A stretch of 64,000 bases of DNA from Armatimonadota bacterium (GCA_026392115.1 JAPLCQ010000092.1:90226-154225); one strand, 5' to 3'. Positions 1 through 9,704 are shown, counted from the stretch's first letter. Notes: generated by a model not told the origin, from the sequence alone. Program-made: numbers and translations.

Positions 1-1767
1 GTCGACTACGGGTGGGACGGCGTCGCCAAGCGATACAGGGATCCCGTGGCCAAGGTGCTCGACTACCAGAACTTCCGCGAGTGGGTCACTCTGCGGTACT
101 TCCGGCCGCAGATCGCGGCCATCCGCTCCGTGGACGCCAACCACATGGTGACCATCAGCAACCATATGCGCTCGTGGAACCTCTGGGAGGGCGCGGCCAA
201 GCACTTCCTGGGCTACACCCCGGCCGAGGAGGCGCCCCACATCGACTACATGACCCTCCACGCCAACTACGCCGAGGGCGAGATATCGAACAACCGCACT
301 CCCGAGCAGGTGGTTCGCGAGATCGAGGTGCTGGCCCGCTTCTCCAGCGCAGGCCGCCGAATGCCCCTCTTCCTGGAGGAGTTCACCTACGCCACGCCGG
401 ACCCGGTCCGCACCGCCCGCGCCCAGGAGGCGCTCGTGCGCGGCACACTCGGCCATGTCTCGGCCTGGACCACCTGGTACCTGCAGTTCCCCGATGGCGC
501 GGGCGGGGCCGCCACAGCCGATACGCCTCACCGCATGGCCTGGCTCAACGCGGACCTGACGCCCACGCCCTGGGGCGAGGCGGCCCGTGCGCTGGCCTCG
601 GAGCTGCAGGCCACCGACCTGCGCCGCAAGGTCCCGCGCCGCGTGGTGCGGCTGGACCGCGCCGTGGAGGTCACGCCGACCAGGCTGGGCGTCCTTGCGT
701 CGGCCTACCTGCAGTACAAGCCCGAGGAGCACCCCATGGACTACACCGTGCGCCACGAGCCCGATCTGGACCTTCGCCTGGAGGGCGACGTGGCCCGCGG
801 TCCCGCGCCCCTGCGGTGCCGCCCCGTCATCTCCGGCAACCTCCGCCCGTATGACCCATCCATCACCTCGCGGCTGGGACGCGCGGGCTGGGAGCGGGAG
901 ATCGACGATGAGCGCGCCATCGGCTTCGACCTGCTCTGGCTTTCGCACATCGCGCCGGCATGGAACGGATCGAGCGGCGACCCGGTGCGCGACATCCTCG
1001 ACATCTGCGCCGAGCGCAAGACGCAGGTGATCCTGGACATCGGCTCGTCGCCCGATTGGTACGGCGTGCTGGACGCCAAGGCCGAGCGGAAGATCGTGGG
1101 CGAGACGATCCGGCAGATCGCCGGGCGCTACGGCGGCCACCCCGCGTTCCACGCGTGGTACATCCCGCATGAGATCTACCAGGCTTGGGACCGCATGGGC
1201 GCCTATATGGATGAGCTCTATCCGGCGCTGGTGGCCGACTGCAAGAAGGCCGCGCCCGGCAAGCCCGTGACCCTGTCGCCCTTCTTCATCCTGGACCGCG
1301 ACCAGGTCTTCGGCGCGTTCCGGTACTCCGAGCCGGAGGAGTACGGCGCCTACTGGGCCAGCCTGATCCGCCGCAGCGGGTTCGACATCATCATGCTGCA
1401 GGACAGCGGCGAGCACTTCTCCTACGTCACCAACGACCAGCGCAGGCCCTTCTTCCAGGCCATGCGGCGGGCATGCAGGACGGGCGGCGCCAGGCTCTGG
1501 GGCAACGTGGAGACCGCGGAGTTCGAGTGCCCCGGCATCGAGGAGTACGTGAAGCGCTACGGCCGCGTACACCACTCCACCGTGGCAAACGCCCCCTGGC
1601 GAGCGGCGCCGGTTCCGCGCCTGCAGAGCAAGCTCCGGCTGGCCGCCGAGTACTGCGAGCGGCTGGTGGCGTGGGGCTACTGCCAGTTCGGCCGCCCAAC
1701 GCTGGGTCCAACCGCCGCGGCCTGGCACCGCGAGTATCGGCGCTACGTGCAGGACCAGCGAGGGTAG
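1..1767 (+). CDS. Glycoside hydrolase-like protein with C-terminal DUF4434 domain (5' end outside window)
   Basis: The reading frame is open from base 1, so the true start lies upstream; 588 residues are visible. The first ~200 resemble the end of a clan GH-A (TIM-barrel) hydrolase: PLFLEEFTYATPDP at about residues 122-134 looks like the strand carrying the catalytic nucleophile (E126 or E127 of the visible part), followed by a WTTWYLQFPDG segment. From about residue 275 to the end it matches DUF4434 in style (RPYDPSITSRLGRAGWEREI, FDLLWLSHI, VILDIGSSPDWY, AWYIPHEIYQAWD), a TIM-barrel-like domain found beside glycosidases. An in-frame ATG at 46 exists but has no clear ribosome site and would cut into the domain. 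The substrate cannot be read from the sequence. It heads a run of co-directional secreted hydrolases. Confidence 0.72.
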   Translation, partial: VDYGWDGVAKRYRDPVAKVLDYQNFREWVTLRYFRPQIAAIRSVDANHMVTISNHMRSWNLWEGAAKHFLGYTPAEEAPHIDYMTLHANYAEGEISNNRTPEQVVREIEVLARFSSAGRRMPLFLEEFTYATPDPVRTARAQEALVRGTLGHVSAWTTWYLQFPDGAGGAATADTPHRMAWLNADLTPTPWGEAARALASELQATDLRRKVPRRVVRLDRAVEVTPTRLGVLASAYLQYKPEEHPMDYTVRHEPDLDLRLEGDVARGPAPLRCRPVISGNLRPYDPSITSRLGRAGWEREIDDERAIGFDLLWLSHIAPAWNGSSGDPVRDILDICAERKTQVILDIGSSPDWYGVLDAKAERKIVGETIRQIAGRYGGHPAFHAWYIPHEIYQAWDRMGAYMDELYPALVADCKKAAPGKPVTLSPFFILDRDQVFGAFRYSEPEEYGAYWASLIRRSGFDIIMLQDSGEHFSYVTNDQRRPFFQAMRRACRTGGARLWGNVETAEFECPGIEEYVKRYGRVHHSTVANAPWRAAPVPRLQSKLRLAAEYCERLVAWGYCQFGRPTLGPTAAAWHREYRRYVQDQRG

Positions 1768-1843
1768 CGGCGCGCGGGCGTCGGAGTTGTCAGGCAGGGC
1801 GGGTCGAATCCGAGACGATGGCCGCCGAGGGGAGCCCCACACT

Positions 1844-3130
1844 ATGCGATGGACGCTTGCGCTGTTGGTCCTGGGTTGCGCCGCCGCCGGACCGGCCCTG
1901 GCCGCTGACGGCTCCGCGCGGCCCGGCGCATACGCCGCGCTGGACAGCTTCGAGGACAACTCCGGCGGCTGGGGGGCCGAGCTGGGGCCCGATCCCACCG
2001 TGCGACGCAGCCGATCCGTCGCGTTCGACGGCCGCTGGTCGCTGGAGGTGACGCTTCGCAACCAGCGGGTCGATATGGTGCGCGCAACCTGGGGCATGGA
2101 TGTCTCCCACCTGCGGTTCAGCCCGGAGACGCGCCTGCGGTTTCGCATCCTGGGCAGCGCTGCGGGCGGCCCGGCGCACGGCGGCCTCATCCTTCGCGAG
2201 AGTGGCGGCGCTGCCGACGGGACCGACGCACAGTGGATGGCCTCTATTCCCGGCAGCGTCTACCAGGGGCGCGGCTGGAGCCTGGTGGAGCTACCGCCGC
2301 TGCGCGAATGGACCCAGCCTGATTGGTCCGTGGACGCCGACGGCAAGCTCGATACGACCCGCATCGGCCGCATGATCTTCGTCGCACAGCACGAGGCCGC
2401 CGGTAGCGTCAGGCCCTTCACCTTCCACATGGACGCTCTTGAGGCGACTAACGTGGCGGCTCGAGTCGGCACGCAGACGGTTGCGGGTGTGGAGACCGCC
2501 CCCGGCCCAACCCGCCCTCCCCTGCGCGGCTTCGTGGGCCGACGTCGTGCGCACCCGGCTCAGGTCACGTTCGACAACCTCTCGGGCTGGACCGCCACGG
2601 CCTACGGCGAGATGTCCGTGCGGTTCGTCCGCTCGCCCGAGGAGCCTCTCTTCGGCAAGCCCACGGGCAAGCTGACCTACTCGTCCAGCGACGGCACGGG
2701 AAAGGTCGTGCTGGCCCCTCCGCGGCCCATCGCGCTGCCCGCCCGCTGGAATGCCGTGCAGGCGTGGATTTTCGGCAATAACTGGGATTGGATGCCCGAC
2801 CCCGCCACGCCACAGGTGGAGATCGTGCTGCTGGTCCGCGACCGGACGGGCGAGACGCACCGCCTGCCCACGGGCCGCGTCAACTGGAAGTTCTGGGGCC
2901 TGCTGCACCGTACCGTACCGGCGGCTCCCGAGGCAGATCCGGGCCGCTCCTACCAGGGCGGCGACCGCAACGGTCGGTTGGACGGCCCCGCGGCGTTCGT
3001 GGGCGTCGAGATCCGGAACTGCGGCAACAAGGCCCCGCGCACGCTCTACCTCGACTCCGTCGCGTTCTCGCGCCGCAGCCGCCCCTGCCGGTCCCCACGC
3101 GGCGCGACACCATCGTGCCGGCGCCCCTGA
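1844..3130 (+). CDS. Secreted beta-sandwich/CBM-like protein, 5' part of a probable frameshifted gene
   Basis: The start is ATG 1844, chosen over an upstream GTG because it opens a clean signal peptide (MRWTLALLVLGCAAAGPALA) and has GAGGGGAG upstream. Two beta-sandwich-like stretches follow, at about residues 25-205 (DSFEDNSGGWGAE, a carbohydrate-binding-like opening) and 235-410 (VTFDNLSGWTATAYGEMSVR). The reading then ends in a compositionally odd tail (RRSRPCRSPRGATPSCRRP) at 3130. The next frame is already coding before this stop and carries a large hydrolase-like domain to 5292. The two ORFs together would make one protein of about 1,150 residues, so this is most likely the 5' half of one gene broken by a missing base near 3065-3096. 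See the 3115-5292 entry. Confidence 0.7.
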   Translation: MRWTLALLVLGCAAAGPALAADGSARPGAYAALDSFEDNSGGWGAELGPDPTVRRSRSVAFDGRWSLEVTLRNQRVDMVRATWGMDVSHLRFSPETRLRFRILGSAAGGPAHGGLILRESGGAADGTDAQWMASIPGSVYQGRGWSLVELPPLREWTQPDWSVDADGKLDTTRIGRMIFVAQHEAAGSVRPFTFHMDALEATNVAARVGTQTVAGVETAPGPTRPPLRGFVGRRRAHPAQVTFDNLSGWTATAYGEMSVRFVRSPEEPLFGKPTGKLTYSSSDGTGKVVLAPPRPIALPARWNAVQAWIFGNNWDWMPDPATPQVEIVLLVRDRTGETHRLPTGRVNWKFWGLLHRTVPAAPEADPGRSYQGGDRNGRLDGPAAFVGVEIRNCGNKAPRTLYLDSVAFSRRSRPCRSPRGATPSCRRP

Positions 3131-5292
3131 GTCCCGTGCGGGTGGTCGTTCGCCGGATCGACCGCTCGTTCGTCTTCGCCTCCTCCAACGCGCACGGCGA
3201 GGTCGCCTACACCTATACGCCGGACACGGGCACACTGGATGACCTGGAAGTCCGGTGCGGCAGGGCTCGCTTCCGGCCCGCTGTGGGTTGTGGGCCTGTC
3301 TGGCTGGTAGACGGCCAAGCCGTCGAGCCCGACCGCCGCGACGTACGCCGGGCGCTCCTCTCGGCCGTCCTGGCGGGCGACACGCTGCGCACCCGTTGGC
3401 GCTGGTCGCTGGGGCCGCGCTCGGTTGAGGTGTCCCTGTCGCTGCGAGCCGTGGGCCGCTCGCTGGCGCATAGCTGGTCTTGCTCGCGTCCGGAGATGGC
3501 CGGCCTGCGCCTCGGGCGCGCCTCGGGCCTCACGGCGGGGCGCTACATCCCGATCCCCTTCTACTCGTTCATGGGACCGGGCGGGGCGGGCGCCGTGGCC
3601 GACGGCGGCGCATTCGCCACGCACCTGCCAGACTGGTACGCCACCAACGCATCCTGGTTCGAAGGGCGCGCCTTGCTGGAGACGCCGGCGGAGGTGGCCT
3701 ACGCGGGTTCCGTGACCTACCGCCCCCTCACCGACGGCACGCGCGTCCCGCTCAACGAGCGCTGCGTGCTCACCGTCTCGCCCCGCTTCGAGGAGGCGCT
3801 GCCCTCCATCCCGAACCCGCCCAGCCCCATGACCGCGCTGTTGCGTTCCCACATGTACACCCATCTGGGCGGCACCGCTCCGAACCGTTTCGAGGTCTGG
3901 CTGGCCCGCTTCCGCGAGTACAAGGCCTACGGCATCGACAACCTCATCGTCACGCAGCACGAGGACTCCTGGACCGAGGGCGCCGACGTGGGCCAGGGCC
4001 CGCAGGAGTACACCATGACCGCCGAGGGCCCGCCCGACGCCGGCGGCGACGCGGGCATCCGGCGCTATTACACCGCCATGCGAGCACTGGGCTACAGGGT
4101 GGGCCCGTACAACAACTACTGCGACTACTCGCCGCTTGGCAAGTCGTGGGACGAGGCCTACGTGACGCGGACGCCCGAAAACGAGTGGCAGCGCGCGTGG
4201 CCGCCCACCTTCAGCATCAAGCCCAGCAAGGCGGTGGAGATGTCCGCGCTCTACGGTCCCCGGCAGGTGGCCAAGTTCGGCGTGAACGCCACCTACTGCG
4301 ACGTGCATACTGCGGTGGCGCCCTGGGTCTATGTAGACTACCAGGCGGGCCTGCCCGGCGCGGGGAAGCTGCGCACCACCTTCGAGGCCTATGCGCGAAT
4401 CCTCGCCATGCAGCGCCGCACCTACGGCACGCCCTGCTTCTCCGAGGGGAGCCACCACGCCTTCTACGCCGGGCTCATTGACGGCAGCTACGGCCAGATG
4501 GGACTGCCCGACCCGCCGAAGCAGCCGCTCCTGCTCGACTTCGACCTGCTGCGGCTCCATCCGCAGGGGGCCGACCTCTCCATGCTTCCCGGCGAAGCCT
4601 GGTCGGCGGGCCTCTACCACACCATGGCCACCACCATCGCCTACGGCCACGCGGGCTACTTCCCGGTCTCCGATCCCGCCGACTCGCTGCGCTACTACCA
4701 TCTCATGGGCGCCCTGCAGCGGCGGATGATCCAGGAGCCGGTCGTCGACATCGGCTACTGGGACGGCTCCCGGTTCCAGCAGGTCTCCGAGGCGCTGATC
4801 ACGGGCGCCAACAGGCGCGGCACGGTGCGGGTCCGCTACCGGAACGGGCTCACGGTCTGGGTCAACCGCTCGGACGCCGAGAATTGGGAGGTTCCCGCGG
4901 GACAGGGCATCGTGCTGACGCCCTCCTCGTGGGCCGCCACCGGCCCGGACGGGTTTCTGACCTACTGCACCGAAGCGGAAGGGCGGCGCATCGGCTTCGT
5001 CCGCGACGGCGCCCTCCGGTTCGCCGACGGCGGCGGCAAGGAGCGCGACTTCGGCGAGCTGGCGACCGCGGGCATGGTGGTGGTGCGCGGGGCTCCCGGC
5101 GCCGCCGAGGTGATCTTCGGCACGCCCCGCCCGCTGCGAGCCGATGCCGCGCTGCTGGGCCGCGGCGCGTCGTTCACGGTTCATGACGCATCCGGCGCAC
5201 AGATCGGGCGGGCGACCGTCGCGTCGGAGCCGGGCGGCATGCTGCTGCTGCAGCCGGCGCCCGGCGGCATCCGGTACCGCCCGGCGCGCTGA
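3115..5292 (+). CDS. Glycoside hydrolase-like domain protein (DUF5696/GH101-like style), 3' part of frameshifted gene
   Basis: The open frame follows directly from the preceding ORF after a shift from frame 2 to frame 1. GTG 3115 is the first possible start after the shift but has no convincing ribosome site, so independent translation is doubtful. About 725 residues: a beta-rich N-terminal part (VVVRRIDRSFVFASSNAHGE), then a TIM-barrel-like part with RFREYKAYGIDNLIVTQHED, GPYNNYCDYSPLGKSWDEAY and ATYCDVHTAVAPW, and a C-terminal beta-sandwich region. The organisation recalls large secreted alpha-glycosidases of the GH101/DUF5696 type. That family name is a guess from overall style; no catalytic residue can be assigned. 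Three quarters of the predicted fusion lie here. Confidence 0.65.
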   Translation: MPAPLSPVRVVVRRIDRSFVFASSNAHGEVAYTYTPDTGTLDDLEVRCGRARFRPAVGCGPVWLVDGQAVEPDRRDVRRALLSAVLAGDTLRTRWRWSLGPRSVEVSLSLRAVGRSLAHSWSCSRPEMAGLRLGRASGLTAGRYIPIPFYSFMGPGGAGAVADGGAFATHLPDWYATNASWFEGRALLETPAEVAYAGSVTYRPLTDGTRVPLNERCVLTVSPRFEEALPSIPNPPSPMTALLRSHMYTHLGGTAPNRFEVWLARFREYKAYGIDNLIVTQHEDSWTEGADVGQGPQEYTMTAEGPPDAGGDAGIRRYYTAMRALGYRVGPYNNYCDYSPLGKSWDEAYVTRTPENEWQRAWPPTFSIKPSKAVEMSALYGPRQVAKFGVNATYCDVHTAVAPWVYVDYQAGLPGAGKLRTTFEAYARILAMQRRTYGTPCFSEGSHHAFYAGLIDGSYGQMGLPDPPKQPLLLDFDLLRLHPQGADLSMLPGEAWSAGLYHTMATTIAYGHAGYFPVSDPADSLRYYHLMGALQRRMIQEPVVDIGYWDGSRFQQVSEALITGANRRGTVRVRYRNGLTVWVNRSDAENWEVPAGQGIVLTPSSWAATGPDGFLTYCTEAEGRRIGFVRDGALRFADGGGKERDFGELATAGMVVVRGAPGAAEVIFGTPRPLRADAALLGRGASFTVHDASGAQIGRATVASEPGGMLLLQPAPGGIRYRPAR

Positions 5293-5375
5293 AGGCCGCC
5301 GCGCCGCGCAGGAAAGAGCGGCCCGTTTGGTGAACCGCATCAGTGTTGCAGATCGTCGAGGGGGAGCCTTTCGCC

Positions 5376-8144
5376 ATGCGCTGGACGTTTGCCCTGTTGG
5401 CCCTGGTGTGCGCCGCCGCCGGACCGGCCCCGGCGGCGCTGCCCGAACAGACGGTGCTGCTTCGCCGCATGGAGCGCATCGACCCGTACCGGGCCATGGC
5501 CGTGCGCTGGGCGGAGAAGTCCTACACCTACGTGGACGTGCAGGACACCACGCTGGACGCCGGGCGTCCGAGCGCCAACTTCGGCGCGGCGCAGGCCCTG
5601 ACGCTGGCCGCGGGGCGGCGGGACCGGATCCTGCTGAAGTTCGGGCAGCTGAACCGCGCCGTCTGGCGTCGCTCGCAAGCGCTTTCCGCCCGGCTCATCC
5701 TCCACCCGGTTCCGGGGCGCTTCGGACCCAACGTGCGGCTCCGGCTCAGCCGCATGGAGGCGGACTGGCGCGAGGGCGGCGGCGACGGCGAGGGGCAGTA
5801 CTGGACCTCCACGTGGGACTCGGCCTTCCACAGCCCGCGCGGCAACCGCGTGGCGTGGCGCCTGCCGGGCGCCTCGGGCCGCGAGGATCGCCGCCTGCGC
5901 CCCACGGGCAGCTGGGACACCTCGGTCAGCGTAGAGGCCGCCACGGGCGCACTGGTCCTGCAGGGCTCCGGGCTCACCGAAGACGTACGGAGCTGGCTGG
6001 CGCGCCAGTACCGCAACCACGGCTGGGTGCTGGAGATGGTGGACCCCATCGGCGGCCGGCAACCCGTCTCCTTCTACAGCTCGGAGTGCATGGACAAGCG
6101 GCTGCGGCCCGCGCTGGAGATCACCTTTGCGCCCAGCGAGGGCGAAGGCGAGGCCAGGGGCGTGGACCTGAACGTCACCTACATCGAACGCACGCCGCGC
6201 TACCTTCGCTACCACGACGACGGCGAGACCGCCTACGCCCGCAAGCCCTTCCGAGCCGACAACCCCGGCATCATGACCCGGCCGCTGAACGCAGCCACGC
6301 AGAAGTGGCCGAAGCCGGGCCAACTCCTCACCTACACGGCGCACATCAAGAACACCGGCTTCGACCCCTACGCCGGGCCGCTGGACTACGTCTGGACCTA
6401 CAACGGCAAGCGGATCGCCGGCGGGACAACGGCCGTCCGGCTGCCGCCCGAGGCCGAGGCGCGCCTCAGCGTGCGGCTGGCATGGCGCGGCGGTATGGCG
6501 GACATCCGCGACGAGCTGCTCATGCTGGAGGTGGACCCGGCGGGCAAGGTCCCCGAGATCACCAAGAACAACAACGCCCAGACCAAGTACATCAAGGCCC
6601 GCACCTGGAAGCACTGGGTCGAGCGCTCGGTCTACGACTACGGCCGCAAGTTCCTCTCGGCCTACGGCTCCTACAGCTTCGAGGACTACCTGAAGTGGCA
6701 CGAGCAGATCTGGAACGAGACCTTCCTCGACCGTTCCCGGTTCGACGGCCTCGCCCCGGACGGCTGCCGCCAGCGCGTGACGCTGGACGAGATCGAGATC
6801 GTCGCCGACGGCAAGCTCCACGGGCCGATCCACCGTCTGGCCGACCAGCCCGACTTCCACTTCGACGGCGAGTGGGGCGCCGAATGGCTGGAAGGCCCCA
6901 ACGCGGCCGATCCGGCCAAGGTGCAGGAGCTGAAGGACTTCGTGCGGGCCACGCGAATCTTCCTGGAGGGCTCGCTCATCCACGAACTGAGCCACCAGAC
7001 GCTGGGCGCGTTCGACGCCTACTGGTCCAACCAGGAGCCCTCCATGCCCGGCGAGCCCAACGGCAAGGTGAAGCTGAAGCAGGGCGACACCTACGTCACG
7101 CGCGGCGCCATGTACGCCTACCCCGGCCTCATGGGAGGCGACGACTGCCGGCCCAACCCGGCCTACACCGAGGGGACGGGCCTCTACGAGGCGCATACGG
7201 TCTGCGGGCTCAACGCGGGCACGCCCTACCGCAACGGCTTCTTCGGCGAGTGGCAGTACGACCTGCCGCGCTCCTGCGCCGTGCGCCTCCTTGCGGCCGA
7301 CGGCTCGGGGCTGCCCACCGCCAGGGTCACGATCTGGCAGTGCTCCGACAACCGGATCGACGAGAAGGGTCTCGTGGCCATGGGCCTCGCCGGCAACGCC
7401 ATCGGCCTGCTCGACCTGCCGATGCAGGAGAGCGGCGAGAACGCCGACGTGACGACGGCGACCGGGCATACGCTGCTCAGGCACAATCCCTTCGGCCGCA
7501 TCGACGTGGTCGGCGTCAACGTGGTCCTCCTCCTGAAGATCGAGGCCCTCGGCCAGACCGACTGGCGGTTCGTCCGCCTGTTCGACTTCAACAAGGCCTA
7601 TTGGCAGGGCTACCGCGCCCGCTACGCGCTTCCGGTGCAGACCAACATCGTCCCGACGGAGGTGAACTGGTCCGACGACCTGGCCGACCAGCGCCGCGCC
7701 ACCACCTCGCTCAGCGCCGAGGGCGTCGATCACCTGGTGGACGGCGTCCACAGCTCCATATGGACGGGAGGACCCGCAGCGGCGGGTTCGTGGGTGCGGC
7801 TGGACCTCGGACGGCCCGTCGCGGTTGCCGCCGTGAGCCTCGAGCAGTCGCAGCACCACGGCCGCTTCTTCCCGAGGTTCCACATCGAGGTCTCCGATGA
7901 TCCCGACTTTCGCCGCGACACCACCGTGATCGCGCGGCAGGGACCGCTCTCATTCGCCTACGCCATGGCCAACGACCGCGACATCGACCCGCAGCACCCG
8001 GAGCGGCGTTGGGTAACATACGGGGCGAGGCCCGTCCATGCCCGCTACCTGCGTATCGTCAGCGACGAGGAGACGGACTTCACATCGCTGTCCAGCATCA
8101 GCGTCTACGGCCCGGCCAAGGTCAAGCTGCCGCTGAAGCCGTAA
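5376..8144 (+). CDS. Secreted multidomain protein: DNRLRE-like, CARDB-like, HExxH metallopeptidase-like, discoidin-like
   Basis: Start ATG 5376 (GAGGGGGAG upstream) gives a 922-residue protein with signal peptide MRWTFALLALVCAAAGPAPA, nearly the same as that of the preceding gene at the DNA level. Domains in order: a DNRLRE-like beta domain (about 48-245; DTTLDAGRPSANFGAAQALTL), a CARDB/Ig-like domain (about 313-405; YTAHIKNTGFDPYAGPLDY, ending PEITKNNNAQTK), a central domain with H536-E-L-S-H540, a classic zinc-peptidase motif, and a C-terminal F5/8-type (discoidin) domain (about 762-915; SWVRLDLGRPVAVAAVSLEQ, ARYLRIVSDEE). The third zinc ligand is not obvious: HELSHQTLGAFD is one residue longer than the metzincin pattern. 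Probably an extracellular zinc hydrolase attached to polysaccharide or cell surface; the substrate is unknown. Confidence 0.75.
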   Translation: MRWTFALLALVCAAAGPAPAALPEQTVLLRRMERIDPYRAMAVRWAEKSYTYVDVQDTTLDAGRPSANFGAAQALTLAAGRRDRILLKFGQLNRAVWRRSQALSARLILHPVPGRFGPNVRLRLSRMEADWREGGGDGEGQYWTSTWDSAFHSPRGNRVAWRLPGASGREDRRLRPTGSWDTSVSVEAATGALVLQGSGLTEDVRSWLARQYRNHGWVLEMVDPIGGRQPVSFYSSECMDKRLRPALEITFAPSEGEGEARGVDLNVTYIERTPRYLRYHDDGETAYARKPFRADNPGIMTRPLNAATQKWPKPGQLLTYTAHIKNTGFDPYAGPLDYVWTYNGKRIAGGTTAVRLPPEAEARLSVRLAWRGGMADIRDELLMLEVDPAGKVPEITKNNNAQTKYIKARTWKHWVERSVYDYGRKFLSAYGSYSFEDYLKWHEQIWNETFLDRSRFDGLAPDGCRQRVTLDEIEIVADGKLHGPIHRLADQPDFHFDGEWGAEWLEGPNAADPAKVQELKDFVRATRIFLEGSLIHELSHQTLGAFDAYWSNQEPSMPGEPNGKVKLKQGDTYVTRGAMYAYPGLMGGDDCRPNPAYTEGTGLYEAHTVCGLNAGTPYRNGFFGEWQYDLPRSCAVRLLAADGSGLPTARVTIWQCSDNRIDEKGLVAMGLAGNAIGLLDLPMQESGENADVTTATGHTLLRHNPFGRIDVVGVNVVLLLKIEALGQTDWRFVRLFDFNKAYWQGYRARYALPVQTNIVPTEVNWSDDLADQRRATTSLSAEGVDHLVDGVHSSIWTGGPAAAGSWVRLDLGRPVAVAAVSLEQSQHHGRFFPRFHIEVSDDPDFRRDTTVIARQGPLSFAYAMANDRDIDPQHPERRWVTYGARPVHARYLRIVSDEETDFTSLSSISVYGPAKVKLPLKP

Positions 8145-8186
8145 CGCCCGGGCCACGCCATCACACCCACCCAGAGGACAACCACC

Positions 8187-9701
8187 ATGCCCATCAAGGT
8201 CGCATGCATCGGCGCCGGGAGCGTCGGGTTCACCCGAGCCATCGTTCGCGACATCCTGTGCGTGCCCGAGCTTCAGGACACCCAGTTCGCGTTCACCGAC
8301 ATCAACGAGCACAACCTGGACATGGTGTACCGGCTCTGCGCCCGGGACATCGAGGCCAACGGCATCGCCGCCACGGTGACCGCCGCCGCCAACCGCCGCG
8401 AGGCGCTGGAGGGGGCCGACTACGTCTTCTCCTTTGTCCGCGTGGGCGGTCTGGAGGCCTTCCAGACCGACATCGACATCCCCTTGCGATACGGCGTGGA
8501 CCAGTGCGTGGGCGATACGTTGGCGCCCGGCGGCATCATGTACGGTCAGCGCACCATCCCCGTGCTGCTGGACTTCTGCAAGGATATCCGCGAGGTGGCG
8601 GCGCCGGACTGCCTCTTCCTCAACTACTCGAACCCCATGGCCATGAACACGTGGGCCATCAACAAGTACGGGGGCGTCCGGGCCGTGGGCCTCTGCCACG
8701 GAGTGCAGGGCGGGCATTGGCAGATCGCCATGGCTCTGGGCCTGCCGCAGAACGAGGTCGACATCATCTGCGCGGGCATCAACCACCAGACCTGGTACAT
8801 CAGCGTCAAGCACAAGGGCCGCGACCTGACGCACAAGGTCCTCGCCGCCTTTGAGGCCCATCCGGAGCTGAGCCGCACCGAGAAGGTCCGCATCGACATG
8901 ATGCGCCGTTTCGGCTACTACTCCACGGAGTCCAACGGCCACCTGAGCGAGTACCTGCCCTGGTACCGCAAGCGCGAGGGCCAGATTCGCGACTGGATCG
9001 ACCTGGGGAGCTGGATCAACGGAGAGACCGGCGGCTACCTCCGCGTCTGCGTCGAGGGCCGCAACTGGTTCGACCACGACTTCCCGAACTGGATGGCCTC
9101 GCCGCCCATCGACTACAAGCCGGCCAGCCGCGGCCACGAGCACGGCTCCTACATCATCGAGTCGCTGGAGACCGGCCGCTGCTACCGGGGCCACTTCAAC
9201 GTGGTGAACCGGGGCTGCATCACCAACCTGCCCGATGACGCCATCATCGAGACCCCCGGCTATGTCGACTACAACGGCATGGGCATCCCCAAGGTGGGCG
9301 ACCTGCCGCTGGGCTGCGCCGCCGTCTGCAACGCCAGCATCACCGTGCAGCGGATGGCCGTCGAGGCCGCGGTCCATGGCGACGACACGCTCCTCCGCCA
9401 GGCCATGATGATGGACCCGCTCACCGGCGCGGTCTGCAACCCGCCCGAGGTCTGGCAGATGGTGGACGAACTCCTCGTTGGGCAGGCCCGGTGGCTCCCG
9501 CAGTACAAGAAGCCCATCGCCGCCGCCCGCAAGCGCCTGGCCAAGGGGCCGATGCTGCCCGTGCGCGAGGGCTACCAGGGCGCCGCGCGGTTGCACACGA
9601 AGAGCGTGGCGGAGATGGAGGCCGACCGGGCCGCAGCCACCAAGAACGCCGGCGAGGCCGACAAGGCGCAGGAGCGCCCGGCCGCCGAAGAGGAGGAGTA
9701 A
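8187..9701 (+). CDS. GH4 family alpha-galactosidase/alpha-glucosidase (MelA/AglA-like)
   Basis: Cytoplasmic NAD(+)- and Mn(2+)-dependent glycosidase of family GH4, which opens glycosidic bonds by a redox-elimination mechanism. Family hallmarks are all present: N-terminal Rossmann motif CIGAGSVGFTRAIVRDIL, NYSNPMAMNTWAI, GLCHGVQ with C170, and GINHQTWY with H200; this Cys/His pair are the metal ligands in the family. At 504 residues it is longer than usual (about 430-480), the excess being a charged Ala/Glu-rich tail (from about residue 470). The start ATG 8187 has AGAGG upstream. It is followed after 3 bases by a xylulokinase gene, so the two probably form an operon that processes imported oligosaccharides. 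The exact sugar preference (galactoside, glucoside or galacturonide) is not determined. Confidence 0.88.
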   Translation: MPIKVACIGAGSVGFTRAIVRDILCVPELQDTQFAFTDINEHNLDMVYRLCARDIEANGIAATVTAAANRREALEGADYVFSFVRVGGLEAFQTDIDIPLRYGVDQCVGDTLAPGGIMYGQRTIPVLLDFCKDIREVAAPDCLFLNYSNPMAMNTWAINKYGGVRAVGLCHGVQGGHWQIAMALGLPQNEVDIICAGINHQTWYISVKHKGRDLTHKVLAAFEAHPELSRTEKVRIDMMRRFGYYSTESNGHLSEYLPWYRKREGQIRDWIDLGSWINGETGGYLRVCVEGRNWFDHDFPNWMASPPIDYKPASRGHEHGSYIIESLETGRCYRGHFNVVNRGCITNLPDDAIIETPGYVDYNGMGIPKVGDLPLGCAAVCNASITVQRMAVEAAVHGDDTLLRQAMMMDPLTGAVCNPPEVWQMVDELLVGQARWLPQYKKPIAAARKRLAKGPMLPVREGYQGAARLHTKSVAEMEADRAAATKNAGEADKAQERPAAEEEE

Positions 9702-9704
9702 CCC

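Noticed and set aside
3046..5340. Long minus-strand ORF of 764 codons opposite the hydrolase-like gene
   Set aside because: Arg/Ala/Gly/His-rich composition with no domain sense; antisense shadow produced by high GC content. The same applies to 5340-7883, 15111-16487 and 35651-39103 on the minus strand.
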